Origin: Burkholderia sp. IMCC1007
GTDB taxonomy: Bacteria > Pseudomonadota > Gammaproteobacteria > Burkholderiales > Burkholderiaceae
Direction of reading: 5' to 3'
NCBI RefSeq assembly: GCF_027257875.1
Contig: NZ_JAPVQY010000001.1
Location: 456,692-520,691, forward strand
DNA: 64,000 nucleotides
Numbering within the stretch: the first letter of the stretch is position 1; each line of letters opens with the position of its first letter. Below the pieces are notes generated by a model. The model was not told the origin of the DNA and made no database searches. It saw only the letters and a list, made by a program, of their open reading frames with translations. Positions 33,508 through 43,049 of the stretch are shown piece after piece. The position numbers and the translations under genes were made by a program.

Positions 33508-33990
33508 TCATACCTGAATCGACGGCACATCCTTCATGCACCGCAGCGCGAACATCGAGCGACTGTGGCGAATGCTCGAAATCCTGTACAGCTTCTCGCG
33601 CAGGAACCGCTCGTAGCCGGCCGTGCCATCCACCGCGACCTTGATCCAGTAGTCGTATTCGCCCGACACGAGATACGCCTCGAGCACCTCGGGCAGCGCC
33701 GCGAGTTCGGCGCCGAAGCGCGCCAGCGCGTCGTCCTCGTGGCGATCGAGCGTGACTTCGAGGATCACGATGTCCGCGTAGCCGAGCATCTTCTGGTTGA
33801 CGAGCGCGACGTACCCGTCGATGTAGCCGTCGAGTTCGAGCTGCCGCGTGCGGTTCCAGCACGCGGTGGTCGACATGCCGATCTGCTCGGCCAGTTCGGC
33901 GTTCGACAGACGCGCATTTTTTTGCAGTGCACCGAGGATCTTGCGGTCCTGGTTGTCGAGGGTTTTCGGCGTGCGTTCGCGGGTAGCCAT
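33508..33990 (-). CDS. Lrp/AsnC-family transcriptional regulator
   Basis: 160-aa regulator. N-terminal helix-turn-helix: LDNQDRKILGALQKNARLSN, AELAEQIGMSTTACWNRTRQ, LELDGYIDGYVALVNQKMLG. C-terminal RAM ligand domain: PEVLEAYLVSGEYDYWIKVA, then GYERFLREKLYRISSIRHSR. The domain usually binds an amino acid and assembles octamers. It diverges from a LysE-type amino acid exporter (284-nt gap), the classic pairing in which the Lrp protein senses an amino acid and induces its exporter. Confidence 0.92.
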   Translation of the reverse strand: MATRERTPKTLDNQDRKILGALQKNARLSNAELAEQIGMSTTACWNRTRQLELDGYIDGYVALVNQKMLGYADIVILEVTLDRHEDDALARFGAELAALPEVLEAYLVSGEYDYWIKVAVDGTAGYERFLREKLYRISSIRHSRSMFALRCMKDVPSIQV

Positions 33991-34274
33991 GGCAGAAAGA
34001 ATCTTCTACTGAAAATCGGCATTCTATCTGAACAGGATTCCGGTTTCGGGTCTGTTTGGCTGGAAAACAGGAAGCCTTTTAACCGGCCCGCTTGATACAT
34101 TTTCTCCATGCCTGTGGTCCGGCACGCTCTCCGCGACAACCCCCTCGCACCGGGACGCCTGGCCGCAATCACGAGTTGCGGCGCCGGACCTGCAGGCATG
34201 CAATTCCCCGCCTCCGCGCGGCCTATCCGGCTGCCGGGCGGCGCCCGACTTCCCTGTTCCCGTACTATCCCGTC

Positions 34275-34919
34275 ATGTCGTTCAGGCTTTATCTGTCGTT
34301 CCTCGCTGCATCCGCCGTCCTCATCTACGCCCCCGGCCCCGTCAACCTCCTCACGATGAACCAGGCACTGCGCACCGGCTGGCGCCGCGCGCTGCCGTGC
34401 GTATGGGGCGGCACGCTCGCCGTGCTGCTGCAACTCGCGCTGACCGCGCTGTGCCTGAACTCGCTGGTCCATCTCAACGAACATGCATTGACCGTGCTGC
34501 GCTGGGCAGGCGCCGCGTACCTCGTATGGCTCGGCTGCAAGCAATGGCTCAGCCGCGCACCGGCGAATGCGGGTGCCGCGTCGGCCGAAACCGCGGTTGC
34601 CGCATCCGACGCCGACACCGGGCGCGCGCTGTTCTGGCGCGGCGTGGCGACGTCCGGGCTGAATCCTAAGACGCTGCTGTTCTTTCCGTCGTTCTTTCCG
34701 CAGTTCATCGTCCCGAACGCCGACTGGAGCCTGAACGCGCAGTTCCTGCTGCTCGCGACGACCTTCGCGGTGCTGTTCGCCGGCGGCGTCGCGTCGATGG
34801 CGCTGTTCTCGCACCGGCTGAGCCGCGCGTTGCAACGGCCGGCGCGGATGCGCGCGATGAATCGCGTGACGGGCGGGCTGCTGGTGGGGATGGGCGCGAT
34901 CATGGTCGGCTGGAACTGA
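34275..34919 (+). CDS. LysE/RhtB-family amino acid exporter
   Basis: 214-aa inner-membrane protein with six hydrophobic segments. Family marks: AAVLIYAPGPVNLLTMNQAL at the start (the APGP motif), AGAAYLVWLGCKQWL in the middle, and SGLNPKTLLFFPSFFPQF (the NPK motif). It exports an amino acid or homoserine-lactone-like compound. The start at 34275 gives MSFRLYLSFLAASAVLIYAP. The divergent Lrp regulator probably controls it. Confidence 0.88.
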   Translation: MSFRLYLSFLAASAVLIYAPGPVNLLTMNQALRTGWRRALPCVWGGTLAVLLQLALTALCLNSLVHLNEHALTVLRWAGAAYLVWLGCKQWLSRAPANAGAASAETAVAASDADTGRALFWRGVATSGLNPKTLLFFPSFFPQFIVPNADWSLNAQFLLLATTFAVLFAGGVASMALFSHRLSRALQRPARMRAMNRVTGGLLVGMGAIMVGWN

Positions 34920-35053
34920 GGCCGGAGACGGGGCGGCGGCGCGAGCGGGTGCCGCGTCGCCCGGTGTCGCCGTCTCGAAAAAGCAGCCGGGCGCGGAATG
35001 CTTCAGGGTAGCGCCTGGTTCGTTGGACATGCCCGGCTCGCCCGGGCGATTGC

Positions 35054-35251
35054 ATGAAGCACGTCACTACCCGCGGGCGGCGCCTCGTGAACCAGCAGCG
35101 CAACGTCGAGCGCCTGCGCCTGCTGAAGCCCGACATGGTGTTCTCGCCGCAGCAGCTCGCGGGCGAACTCCTCGCGAGCACGCTGAACGACGAACCGGTC
35201 GACAAGTCGATGATCTCGCACCCGCTGTTCGGCACCGCCGACGCCGCGTGA
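35054..35251 (+). CDS. Small hypothetical protein (65 aa)
   Basis: Frame reading MKHVTTRGRRLVNQQRNVER, then LRLLKPDMVFSPQQLAGELL, then ASTLNDEPVDKSMISHPLFG. The composition is protein-like (basic N-terminus, helical middle) and the frame ends 37 nt before the YqaA-type gene on the same strand. No family or ribosome site is recognised, so it could be spurious. Confidence 0.4.
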   Translation: MKHVTTRGRRLVNQQRNVERLRLLKPDMVFSPQQLAGELLASTLNDEPVDKSMISHPLFGTADAA

Positions 35252-35288
35252 CCGGTTCCGGCGGCTGCGCGGCCGGTACAATCGCGCG

Positions 35289-35720
35289 ATGTCCGAATTG
35301 CTCACTTACGGCGGCCTGTGCGCCGTGTCGATGGTCGCCGCGACCCTGTTTCCGCTCCAGTCCGAAGCCGTGCTCGCCGGCCTGCTGCTCGCCGGGCGCG
35401 AACCCGTGTGGGCGCTGGTGCTGGTCGCGAGCGTCGGCAACGTCGCCGGCTCGGCGATCAACTGGGCGCTCGGCCGCGGCATCGAGCATTTCCGCGAGCG
35501 CCGCTGGTTTCCGGTGAAGCCGGCCGCGCTCGCGCGCGCCGAGGGCTGGTACCGGCGCTATGGCCGCTGGTCGTTGCTGCTGAGCTGGGCGCCGGTGATC
35601 GGCGATCCGCTGACGATGATCGCGGGCGTGCTGCGCGAGCCGCTACCGACCTTCCTCGCGATCGTCACGATCGCGAAGGTCGGCCGGTATCTGGTGATCG
35701 CGTGGCTCGTCGTGCATTGA
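35289..35720 (+). CDS. yqaA: YqaA/DedA-like small membrane protein
   Basis: 143-aa protein of the SNARE-associated (VTT) superfamily, YqaA branch. Marks: GGLCAVSMVAATLFPLQSEA, then AGSAINWALGRGI, and RYGRWSLLLSWAPVIGDPLT, which corresponds to the conserved re-entrant loop with G-DPLT. Three to four hydrophobic helices are expected. The superfamily includes lipid scramblases; YqaA itself has no settled role. A 65-aa frame precedes it and a convergent acyl-CoA synthetase follows. Confidence 0.85.
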   Translation: MSELLTYGGLCAVSMVAATLFPLQSEAVLAGLLLAGREPVWALVLVASVGNVAGSAINWALGRGIEHFRERRWFPVKPAALARAEGWYRRYGRWSLLLSWAPVIGDPLTMIAGVLREPLPTFLAIVTIAKVGRYLVIAWLVVH

Positions 35721-35767
35721 TGCGTTGACGCGCTGAGGCGTCGGGCGCACGAAGCGCGCCAGCGACG

Positions 35768-37420
35768 TTACTTCTTGTCCCCCGCCAGATCGATCGCCTT
35801 GTCCGATCCCACCGCGTTGCGCAGCTGGAATTTCTGGATCTTGCCGGTCGACGTCTTCGGCAACTCGCCGAAACGCACGGCCTTCGGCACCTTGAAACCG
35901 GCGAGCAGCTGCTTGCAGTGCGCGACGATCTCCTCCTCGGTCGCGCTCGCGCCTTCGCGCAATTCGACGAACGCGCACGGCACCTCGCCCCACTTCGGAT
36001 CGGGCATCGCGACCACGGCCGCGACCGCGACGGCCGGATGCCGGTACAGCGCGTCCTCGACCTCGATGCTCGAGATGTTCTCGCCGCCCGAGATGATGAT
36101 GTCCTTGCGGCGATCCTTGATGCGGATATAGCCGTCCGGCGTCAGCACGCCGAGATCGCCCGTATGGAACCAGCCGCCGTGGAACGCCTCGTCGGTGGCC
36201 TTCGGGTTCTTCAGGTAGCCCTTCATGCAGATGTTGCCGCGGAACATGATCTCGCCGAGCGTCTCGCCGTCGGCGGGCACCGGCGCCATCGTGTCCGGGT
36301 CGAGCACCGTCGCGCCCGCTTCCAGGTGATAGCGCACGCCCTGCCGCGCATTGAGGCGCGCGCGCTCGTCATCGGGCAGTGCTTCCCAATGCGCCTGCTT
36401 CGCACACACGGTCGCCGGGCCGTAGACCTCGGTCAGCCCGTACACGTGCAGCAGGTCGAAGCCGATCTCCTTCATCTTCGCGATCACGGCCGGCGCGGGC
36501 GCCGCACCGGCGACCATCGCGTGCACCGTGTGATCGATCCCTTCGCGGAGCTCGGCCGGCGCATTCGCGATCGCGCTCTGCACGATCGGCGCGCCGCAGT
36601 AATGCGTGATGCGCTCGCGGCGGATCAGGTCGAACACCGTCTTCGCATCGAACTTGCGCAGGCACACGTTCACGCCCGCGCGCGCCGCGACGGCCCACGG
36701 GAAGCACCAGCCGTTGCAGTGGAACATCGGCAGCGTCCACAGATACACGGCGTGCTTCGGCATGTCCCATTCGAGGATGTTGCTGATCGCCGCGAGATAC
36801 GCGCCGCGATGGTGATAGACGACGCCCTTCGGGTCGCCGGTCGTGCCGGACGTGTAGTTCAGCGCGATGGCGTCCCACTCGTCGGCGGGCGGCGTCCATG
36901 CGTAGTCGGGGTCGCCGCCCGCGACGAACGCCTCGTAGTCGGTCGCACCCGCGAAGCGCGCGGGGTCGGCCGGCATCGCGTCGGCGACGCTGACGATCTT
37001 CAGGCCCGGCACCTCGAGCGCCGCGCGCTGCGCGAGATCCGCGTATTCGGTGTCCACGATCAGCACCTTCGCTTCGCCGTGACGCAGCATGAACAGCACC
37101 GACGAAATGTCGAGCCGCGTGTTGATCGTGTTGAGCACCGCGCCGGCCATCGGCACGCCGAAGTGCGCCTCGACCATCGCCGGGATATTCGGCAGCAGCG
37201 CCGCGACCGTGTCGCCGCGCGCGACGCCGGCCTGCGCGAGCGCGCTCGCCAGCTGCTTCGCGCGCGTGTAGGTTTCGCCCCACGTGCGCCGCACGTCGCC
37301 GTGCACGATGGCCAGGCGCTCGCCGTAGACTTCGGCCGCGCGGACCAGGAAGTCGATCGGCGTGAGCGGCACGTAGTTGGCATCGCGGCGGCCGAGTCCG
37401 GCCTCGAACATCTGCGTCAT
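35768..37420 (-). CDS. AMP-forming acyl-CoA synthetase
   Basis: 550-aa ligase of the ANL superfamily activating a carboxylic acid to its CoA thioester via acyl-AMP. Core motifs: YTSGTTGDPKGVVYHHRG (phosphate loop), LHVYGLTEVYGP (A5), GGWFHTGDLGVLTPDGYIRI with DRRKDIIISGGENIS (hinge), and PKTSTGKIQK with the C-terminal catalytic lysine. The group resembles medium-chain or branched acyl ligases annotated simply as acyl-CoA synthetase; chain length cannot be read. The start at 37420 has a GGAGACAGG site. A Crp/Fnr regulator diverges from it, with a dyad between them. Confidence 0.9.
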   Translation of the reverse strand: MTQMFEAGLGRRDANYVPLTPIDFLVRAAEVYGERLAIVHGDVRRTWGETYTRAKQLASALAQAGVARGDTVAALLPNIPAMVEAHFGVPMAGAVLNTINTRLDISSVLFMLRHGEAKVLIVDTEYADLAQRAALEVPGLKIVSVADAMPADPARFAGATDYEAFVAGGDPDYAWTPPADEWDAIALNYTSGTTGDPKGVVYHHRGAYLAAISNILEWDMPKHAVYLWTLPMFHCNGWCFPWAVAARAGVNVCLRKFDAKTVFDLIRRERITHYCGAPIVQSAIANAPAELREGIDHTVHAMVAGAAPAPAVIAKMKEIGFDLLHVYGLTEVYGPATVCAKQAHWEALPDDERARLNARQGVRYHLEAGATVLDPDTMAPVPADGETLGEIMFRGNICMKGYLKNPKATDEAFHGGWFHTGDLGVLTPDGYIRIKDRRKDIIISGGENISSIEVEDALYRHPAVAVAAVVAMPDPKWGEVPCAFVELREGASATEEEIVAHCKQLLAGFKVPKAVRFGELPKTSTGKIQKFQLRNAVGSDKAIDLAGDKK

Positions 37421-37574
37421 GATCCTGTCTCCCGTTGTCTGTCGACCGGCGCGTGCGTCGACGCCGCGGCGCACGCATCGGTCTCGTGTTCGGCCGGCGT
37501 GCGTGTTGCGTGCACTCCGATTCGTTTTGATGTGGTTCAATTGCCGACAGCCTAACGGGCGCTATTGTGAGCCG

Positions 37575-37594
37575 TCTGTCATCGAAACGACAGA
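37575..37594. promoter_or_regulatory. Candidate Crp/Fnr-type operator between divergent genes
   Basis: TCTGTC (37575-37580) and GACAGA (37589-37594) form a perfect 6-bp inverted repeat with an 8-nt centre (20 nt total), the size expected for a Crp/Fnr dimer. It lies 50 nt before the regulator ATG and 155 nt before the acyl-CoA synthetase ATG. Link to the regulator is inference. Confidence 0.4.
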
Positions 37595-37643
37595 GTGCCT
37601 TTCGCGCGCTGCGCGTTATCCCTATCCTCGCAAACCCGCACTC

Positions 37644-38408
37644 ATGCACGACCACCTCGTTGCGCCGCCCGACGCGGCCGCCACCCCGGCCACCACGGCC
37701 GGCACGCCGTTCGAACCGGGCCCGTTGCCGGCGCTGTCGACGCTGTTCGCGCAATGCGCGTGGTTCCGCGCGCTCGCGCCGGAACATCAGGCGCTGGTGC
37801 TCGCGCAGTCGCGTGCCGAGCAGCGCGAAGCCGGCGACGTGATCGCGCAGCGGCTCGCGCCGTCCGAGTACTGGATCGGCGTGCATCGCGGGCTGCTGAA
37901 GCTGGCGATCTTCAATGCGTCGGGCCGCGGCTGCACGTTTTCCGGCGTGCCGTCGGGCGGCTGGTTCGGCGAAGGCAGCGTGATCAAGCGCGAGCTGCGC
38001 AAATACGAAGTGGTCGCGGTCCAGCGCTCGACCGTGCTGTTCGTGCCGGTCGACACGTTCCATGCGCTGCTCGACACGAGCCTGCCGTTCACGCGCTTCG
38101 TGATCCATCAGCTCAACAACCGGATGGGCGAGTTCATCGCGTCGATCCAGAACAGCCGGCTGCTCGACGTCGATGCACGGGTCGCGCAGGCGCTCGCGCA
38201 ACTGTTCAATCCCGATCTGTATCCGGACACCGGCCCGTCGCTCGCGATCTCGCAGGAGGAACTGGGCATGCTCGTCGGCGTATCGCGACAGCGGATCAAC
38301 CAGGCGCTGCAGCAACTCGAGAAACTCGGCGTGCTGCGGCTCGCATACAACCAGATCGACGTTGTCGACCTGGCCGCGCTCGCGCAGGTCGGCATGGAGC
38401 AGATCTGA
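37644..38408 (+). CDS. Crp/Fnr-family transcriptional regulator
   Basis: 254-aa regulator: N-terminal cyclic-nucleotide-binding-like beta roll (LFAQCAWFRALAPEHQALVL, SGGWFGEGSVIKRELRKYEV), a dimerisation helix, and a C-terminal winged helix-turn-helix (ISQEELGMLVGVSRQRINQA then LQQLEKLGVLRL). The four-cysteine iron-sulfur pattern of FNR is absent. The cyclic nucleotide pocket lacks the full R-S/T-A-x-V motif, so the ligand is unclear. It diverges from the acyl-CoA synthetase, which is its likely target; similar regulators near fatty acid genes are common in this group. Confidence 0.88.
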   Translation: MHDHLVAPPDAAATPATTAGTPFEPGPLPALSTLFAQCAWFRALAPEHQALVLAQSRAEQREAGDVIAQRLAPSEYWIGVHRGLLKLAIFNASGRGCTFSGVPSGGWFGEGSVIKRELRKYEVVAVQRSTVLFVPVDTFHALLDTSLPFTRFVIHQLNNRMGEFIASIQNSRLLDVDARVAQALAQLFNPDLYPDTGPSLAISQEELGMLVGVSRQRINQALQQLEKLGVLRLAYNQIDVVDLAALAQVGMEQI

Positions 38409-38519
38409 GCGCGGCGCGATGAACGCAACCGTCGTCGACGCAGTGTGCGCAGACGCTCGGGCAGCCGCTTTCCGGCTCCCGCGCCAGCCCGTTTCCATCG
38501 GTCGATCCGCACCGCGCCC

Positions 38520-38551
38520 GAAACTGACAATTCCGCCAGTTTCATGTCAGT
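38520..38551. promoter_or_regulatory. Interlocked inverted repeats upstream of the RND operon
   Basis: GAAACTG (38520-38526) pairs with CAGTTTC (38537-38543), and ACTGACA (38523-38529) pairs with TGTCAGT (38545-38551). The two perfect 7-bp dyads overlap, about 75-110 nt before the RND permease ATG. TGACA/TGTCA halves resemble sites of CusR/IrlR-type response regulators, one of which is encoded in the same cluster. Assignment is tentative. Confidence 0.45.
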
Positions 38552-38626
38552 AACGCGTTCAGCCCCGACGCCTATCATTCGGGTTCCCTTCACCGACGCC
38601 TGATCACCGCCCGTCCCGCTCCCTCC

Positions 38627-41600
38627 ATGTGGATCGTCAATCTCGCCCTCAGGCGCCCGTACACGTTCATCGTGATGGCCATCATGATCGTGCTGGCCAC
38701 CCCGCTTGCGCTGATGCGCACGCCCGTCGACGTGCTGCCGGCGGTGAACATCCCCGTCATCAGCGTGATCTGGAATTACAACGGGTTCTCGGCGACGGCC
38801 ATGACCAACCGGATCACGGCCGTCCACGAGCGGATCCTGACGACGACGGTCAACAACATCCAGCACATCGAATCGACGTCGCTGCCCGGCATCGCGGTCG
38901 TGAAGGTGTTCCTGCAACCGGGCGCGAACGTGCAGACGGCGATCGCGCAGACGGTGTCGTCCGCGCAGGCGATCGTCCGGCAGATGCCGCAGGGCGCGAC
39001 GCCGCCGCTCGTGATCACCTATTCGGCATCGAGCATCCCGGTGATCCAGCTCGGGCTGTCGAGCAAGACGCTCAGCGAACAGTCGCTCGCCGACATCGCG
39101 CTGAACTTCCTGCGGCCGCAACTGATCACCGTCCGCGGCGCGCAGATCCCGTTCCCGTACGGCGGCCGCACGCGCGTCGTCGCGATCGATCTCGATCCGC
39201 AGGCGCTGCGCGCGAAGGGCCTCACGCCCGCCGACATCGTCAATACGATCAACGCGCAGAACCTCGTGCTGCCGACCGGCACTGCGAAGATGGGCCAGAC
39301 CGAATACCGGATCGACACGAACGCGTCGGCCGACACGATCGCCGACATCAACAACCTGCCGATCCAGACCGTCAACGGCGCGACGACCTACCTGCGCGAA
39401 GTCGCGGCGGTGCGCGACGGCTTCGCGCCGCAGACCAACGTGGTGCGCCAGAACGGCCAGCGCGGCGTGCTGATCTCGATCCTGAAGACCGGCGACGCGT
39501 CGACGCTGAAGGTCGTATCGGACCTGAAGGCACTGCTGCCGAAGGTGATCCCGACGCTGCCCGAAGGGCTCACGATCACGCCGCTGTTCGATCAGTCGGT
39601 GTTCGTCAACGCCGCCGTGCAGGGCGTGATCCACGAGGCGCTGATCGCCGCCGTGCTGACCGCGATGATGATCCTGCTGTTCCTCGGCAACTGGCGCAGC
39701 ACGCTGATCATCGCGATCTCGATTCCGCTGTCGATCTTCACGTCGCTGATCGCGCTGTCCGCGCTCGGCGAGACCATCAACATCATGACGCTCGGCGGGC
39801 TCGCGCTCGCGGTCGGCATTCTCGTTGACGACGCAACCGTCACCATCGAGAACATCGAGCGCCATCTGCATCTGGGGACGAACCTGCACGAAGCGATTCT
39901 CGAAGGCGCGGGCGAGATCGCGGTGCCCGCGTTCGTATCGACGCTGTGCATCTGTATCGTGTTCGTGCCGATGTTCTTCCTGACCGGCGTCGCGCGCTTC
40001 CTGTTCGTGCCGCTCGCGGAAGCCGTCGTGTTCGCGATGCTCGCATCGTACGTGCTGTCGCGCACGCTCGTGCCGACGCTCGCGATGCTGCTGTTCCGCC
40101 CGCAACAGGCGAACACCGACGCCGGCCGTTCGACGTCGCGTTTCGCGCGCATCCATCACGCGTTCAACCACGCGTTCGAGCGGCTGCGCGCGTGGTACAT
40201 CGTGCTGCTGAGCATCCTGCTCGTGCGCCGCCGCTTCTACGCGATCTGCTTCCTCGGCTTCTGCGTGCTGTCGACCGGCCTCGTGTTCGTGCTCGGCCGC
40301 GACTTCTTCCCGAACGCCGACTCCGGCAACATCCGGCTGCACATGCGTGCGCCGACGGGCTACCGGATCGAGGAAACCGCGCGGCTCGCCGACCGCGTCG
40401 AGCGCGTGATCCGCGAGACCGTGCCGCCCGACGAGCTCGGTGCGATCGTCGACAACCTCGGGCTGCCGGTGAGCGGCATCAACCTGTCGTACAGCAACGC
40501 CGGCACGATCGGCACGCTCGACGGCGAGCTGCTGATCGCGCTGAAGCCCGGCCACCGCGCGACCGCGCACTACGTGCAAACATTGCGCACGCTGCTGCCG
40601 CAGCGCTTCCCGGGCGTCGAGTTCTTCTTCCAGCCGTCGGACATCATCACGCAGATCCTGAACTTCGGGCAGCCGGCCGCGATCGACGTGCAGGTGCTCG
40701 GCAACGATCTCGCGAGTAACATGACCATTGCGAGCAGCCTGATGAAAAAGATCAGGCAAATCCCCGGCGCAGTCGACGTGCACGTGCTGCAACGCAACGA
40801 CGAGCCGACCCTGCTGGCCGACATGGACCGTACGCGCATGCAGCAGCTCAATCTCTCGGCGCAGAACGTCGCGCAGAACATGCTGATCTCGCTGTCCGGG
40901 AGTTCGCAGACCACCCCGTCGTTCTGGATCAACCCGCGCACCGGCGTCCAGTACCCGCTGCAGATCCAGACCCCGCAGTACAACATCGCATCGGTCGACG
41001 ACCTGCTCGGCACGCCGATTGCCGCGAGCGGCCGCACCGACACGCCGCTGCAACTGCTCGGCAACCTGGTGCAGATTCGCACGGCGGAAAGCCCGGCCGT
41101 GATCACGCACTACAACATCCGGCCGGCGATCGACCTGTACGTGAGCGTCGACGGCCGGGATCTCGGCTCGGTCGCCGGCGAGATCGACCGCGTCGTGTCC
41201 GACGCGCGCGCGACGCTGCCGCGCGGCACCGAGCTGTCGGTGCGCGGCCAGGTCGAGACGATGCGCACGTCCTATATCGGCCTCGGCGCGGGCGTCGCGA
41301 TGGCGATCGTGCTCGTCTACCTGCTGATCGTCGTGAACTTCCAGTCGTGGCTCGACCCGCTGATCATCATCAGCGCGATGCCGGCCGCGCTCGCCGGCAT
41401 CGCGTGGATGCTGTTCATCACCGGCACGCATCTGAGCGTGCCTGCGTTGACCGGCGCGATCATGACGGTGGGCGTCGCGACGGCCAACAGTATTCTGGTG
41501 GTGTCGTTCGCGCGGCAGCGCCTCGCGGCCGGCGCGCCGCCGCTCACGGCCGCGCTCGAAGCCGGCGCGACGCGGATCCGGCCGGTGATGATGACGGCGC

Positions 41601-41794
41601 TCGCGATGATCATCGGGATGGTGCCGATGGCGCTCGGCCTCGGCGAAGGCGCCGAGCAGAACGCGCCGCTCGGCCGCGCGGTGATCGGCGGCCTGCTGTT
41701 CGCAACCGTTTCGACGCTGCTGTTCGTGCCGCTCGTGTTCGGCGGCGTGCATACGCGGCTGGCCCGCCGGCGCGCGCGCCAGGCCGGACACTGA
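38627..41794 (+). CDS. RND-family efflux permease (AcrB/MdtB-like)
   Basis: 1055-aa inner-membrane proton-driven pump subunit with twelve helices and two large periplasmic loops. TM4 carries the proton-relay acid pair in GILVDDATVTIENIERHLHL (near residue 400), and the RND start MWIVNLALRRPYTFIVM is clear. In TM10 the relay lysine of AcrB (xAKNAIL) is replaced: TVGVATANSILVVSFARQ. The first periplasmic loop includes GANVQTAIAQTVSSAQAI. It is the first gene of a permease-adaptor-outer membrane factor operon, an inverted order compared with acrAB. A response regulator and sensor kinase follow. Substrate may be drugs or organic acids. Confidence 0.93.
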   Translation: MWIVNLALRRPYTFIVMAIMIVLATPLALMRTPVDVLPAVNIPVISVIWNYNGFSATAMTNRITAVHERILTTTVNNIQHIESTSLPGIAVVKVFLQPGANVQTAIAQTVSSAQAIVRQMPQGATPPLVITYSASSIPVIQLGLSSKTLSEQSLADIALNFLRPQLITVRGAQIPFPYGGRTRVVAIDLDPQALRAKGLTPADIVNTINAQNLVLPTGTAKMGQTEYRIDTNASADTIADINNLPIQTVNGATTYLREVAAVRDGFAPQTNVVRQNGQRGVLISILKTGDASTLKVVSDLKALLPKVIPTLPEGLTITPLFDQSVFVNAAVQGVIHEALIAAVLTAMMILLFLGNWRSTLIIAISIPLSIFTSLIALSALGETINIMTLGGLALAVGILVDDATVTIENIERHLHLGTNLHEAILEGAGEIAVPAFVSTLCICIVFVPMFFLTGVARFLFVPLAEAVVFAMLASYVLSRTLVPTLAMLLFRPQQANTDAGRSTSRFARIHHAFNHAFERLRAWYIVLLSILLVRRRFYAICFLGFCVLSTGLVFVLGRDFFPNADSGNIRLHMRAPTGYRIEETARLADRVERVIRETVPPDELGAIVDNLGLPVSGINLSYSNAGTIGTLDGELLIALKPGHRATAHYVQTLRTLLPQRFPGVEFFFQPSDIITQILNFGQPAAIDVQVLGNDLASNMTIASSLMKKIRQIPGAVDVHVLQRNDEPTLLADMDRTRMQQLNLSAQNVAQNMLISLSGSSQTTPSFWINPRTGVQYPLQIQTPQYNIASVDDLLGTPIAASGRTDTPLQLLGNLVQIRTAESPAVITHYNIRPAIDLYVSVDGRDLGSVAGEIDRVVSDARATLPRGTELSVRGQVETMRTSYIGLGAGVAMAIVLVYLLIVVNFQSWLDPLIIISAMPAALAGIAWMLFITGTHLSVPALTGAIMTVGVATANSILVVSFARQRLAAGAPPLTAALEAGATRIRPVMMTALAMIIGMVPMALGLGEGAEQNAPLGRAVIGGLLFATVSTLLFVPLVFGGVHTRLARRRARQAGH

Positions 41795-41819
41795 CTTTCG
41801 CCTATAGACCGGTCAATTC

Positions 41820-43049
41820 ATGGAAGAGAAACATCACAGCTCCGTCGGCATCCATGTGGATGAACATGGCATGCACCTGCCGAGCCGCACGTCGGTGTCG
41901 CGGCGCGGGCGGATCGTGCTGATCGTGATCGGCGTGCTGCTGGCCGCCGGCGCGGCGCGCACGATCGTCGTCAACGTGCTGAACCGCAACCAGCTCGACG
42001 CCGTTGCCGAGCAGAACACGCGCCAGTACGTGAACGTCGTGCATCCGGTCGATGCGGCCAGCGGCGGCAAGCTGACGCTGCCCGGCACGCTGCGCGGCTT
42101 CATCGAGGCACCGATCTTCGCGCGCGCAAGCGGCTACGTGCTGCGCTGGCAGGCCGACATCGGCGCGCACGTGAAGCAGGGGCAGGTGCTGGCCGAACTC
42201 GACACGCCCGAGCTGAACCAGGAGCTCGCACAGGCCACCGCGCAGCGCCAGCAGGCGCAGGCGACGCTCGCGCTCGCGAAGACGTCGTTCGACCGCGCGC
42301 AGCAGTTGCGCCAGCGCGATGCGGTGTCGCAGCAGGAACTCGACGACCGGCAAGGCGCGTTCAACCAGGGCACCGCGAACCTCGCCGCGGCCGACGCGAA
42401 CGTGCGGCGGCTCACCGAGCTGAAGGGCTTCCAGCGCATCGTCGCGCCGATCGACGGGATCGTCACGCAGCGCAACGTCGACGTCGGCGACCTCGTGAAC
42501 GCCGGCAACGCGGGCCGCGCGCTGTTCACCGTCGTGCAGGCCGACCGGCTGCGCCTGTACGTGCAGGTGCCGCAGGCGTACGCGCAGCAGGTCAAGCTCG
42601 GCCAGCACGTGAGCATCGGGCAGGCCGAACTGGCCGGCCACACTTTCGACGGCACGATCACGCGCACGTCGCAGGCGATCGACGTCGCGACGCGTTCGCT
42701 GCAGATCGAGATCACGCTGCCGAACCCGGACGGCCGGCTGCTCCCCGGCGCATACGTGCAGGCGACGCTGCCGATGACGCCGGTCGGCCGCCTGCAGATT
42801 CCCGCGAACACGCTGCTGTTCCGTGCCGAAGGGCCGACGGTCGCGACCGTCGATGCGAACGGCCACGTGCGCCTGAAGGCCGTGTCGGTCGTGCGAACGA
42901 TCGGCCAGACGCTCGAAGTCGACGGCCCGCTCACGCCGAACGACCGCCTCGTCGCGAACCCGAGCGACGCGCTCGCGGAAGGCGACACGGTCGTCGTGCA
43001 GGCGCCGGTCGCGCAGCCGGCCTCCACGGTTGCGGGAGCGAAGTCGTGA
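41820..43049 (+). CDS. RND periplasmic adaptor (membrane fusion protein)
   Basis: 409-aa adaptor linking permease and outer membrane channel. An N-terminal signal anchor (RIVLIVIGVLLAAGAARTIV) is followed by a lipoyl half (LRGFIEAPIFARASGYVLRW), a coiled-coil hairpin (ELNQELAQATAQRQQAQATL ... AVSQQELDDRQGAFNQGTAN), the second lipoyl half (FQRIVAPIDGIVTQRNVDVG) and a beta-barrel. No lipobox cysteine is present, so it is anchored by the helix. It begins 25 nt after the permease stop. Its stop overlaps the GTG start of the next gene (GTGA), so the two are translationally coupled. Confidence 0.92.
   Translation: MEEKHHSSVGIHVDEHGMHLPSRTSVSRRGRIVLIVIGVLLAAGAARTIVVNVLNRNQLDAVAEQNTRQYVNVVHPVDAASGGKLTLPGTLRGFIEAPIFARASGYVLRWQADIGAHVKQGQVLAELDTPELNQELAQATAQRQQAQATLALAKTSFDRAQQLRQRDAVSQQELDDRQGAFNQGTANLAAADANVRRLTELKGFQRIVAPIDGIVTQRNVDVGDLVNAGNAGRALFTVVQADRLRLYVQVPQAYAQQVKLGQHVSIGQAELAGHTFDGTITRTSQAIDVATRSLQIEITLPNPDGRLLPGAYVQATLPMTPVGRLQIPANTLLFRAEGPTVATVDANGHVRLKAVSVVRTIGQTLEVDGPLTPNDRLVANPSDALAEGDTVVVQAPVAQPASTVAGAKS

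Noticed and set aside
38108..41791. A 1200-codon frame antisense to the RND permease
   Set aside because: It mirrors the permease codon pattern, is His/Arg/Asp-rich, and has no domain; the permease on the other strand is unmistakable.
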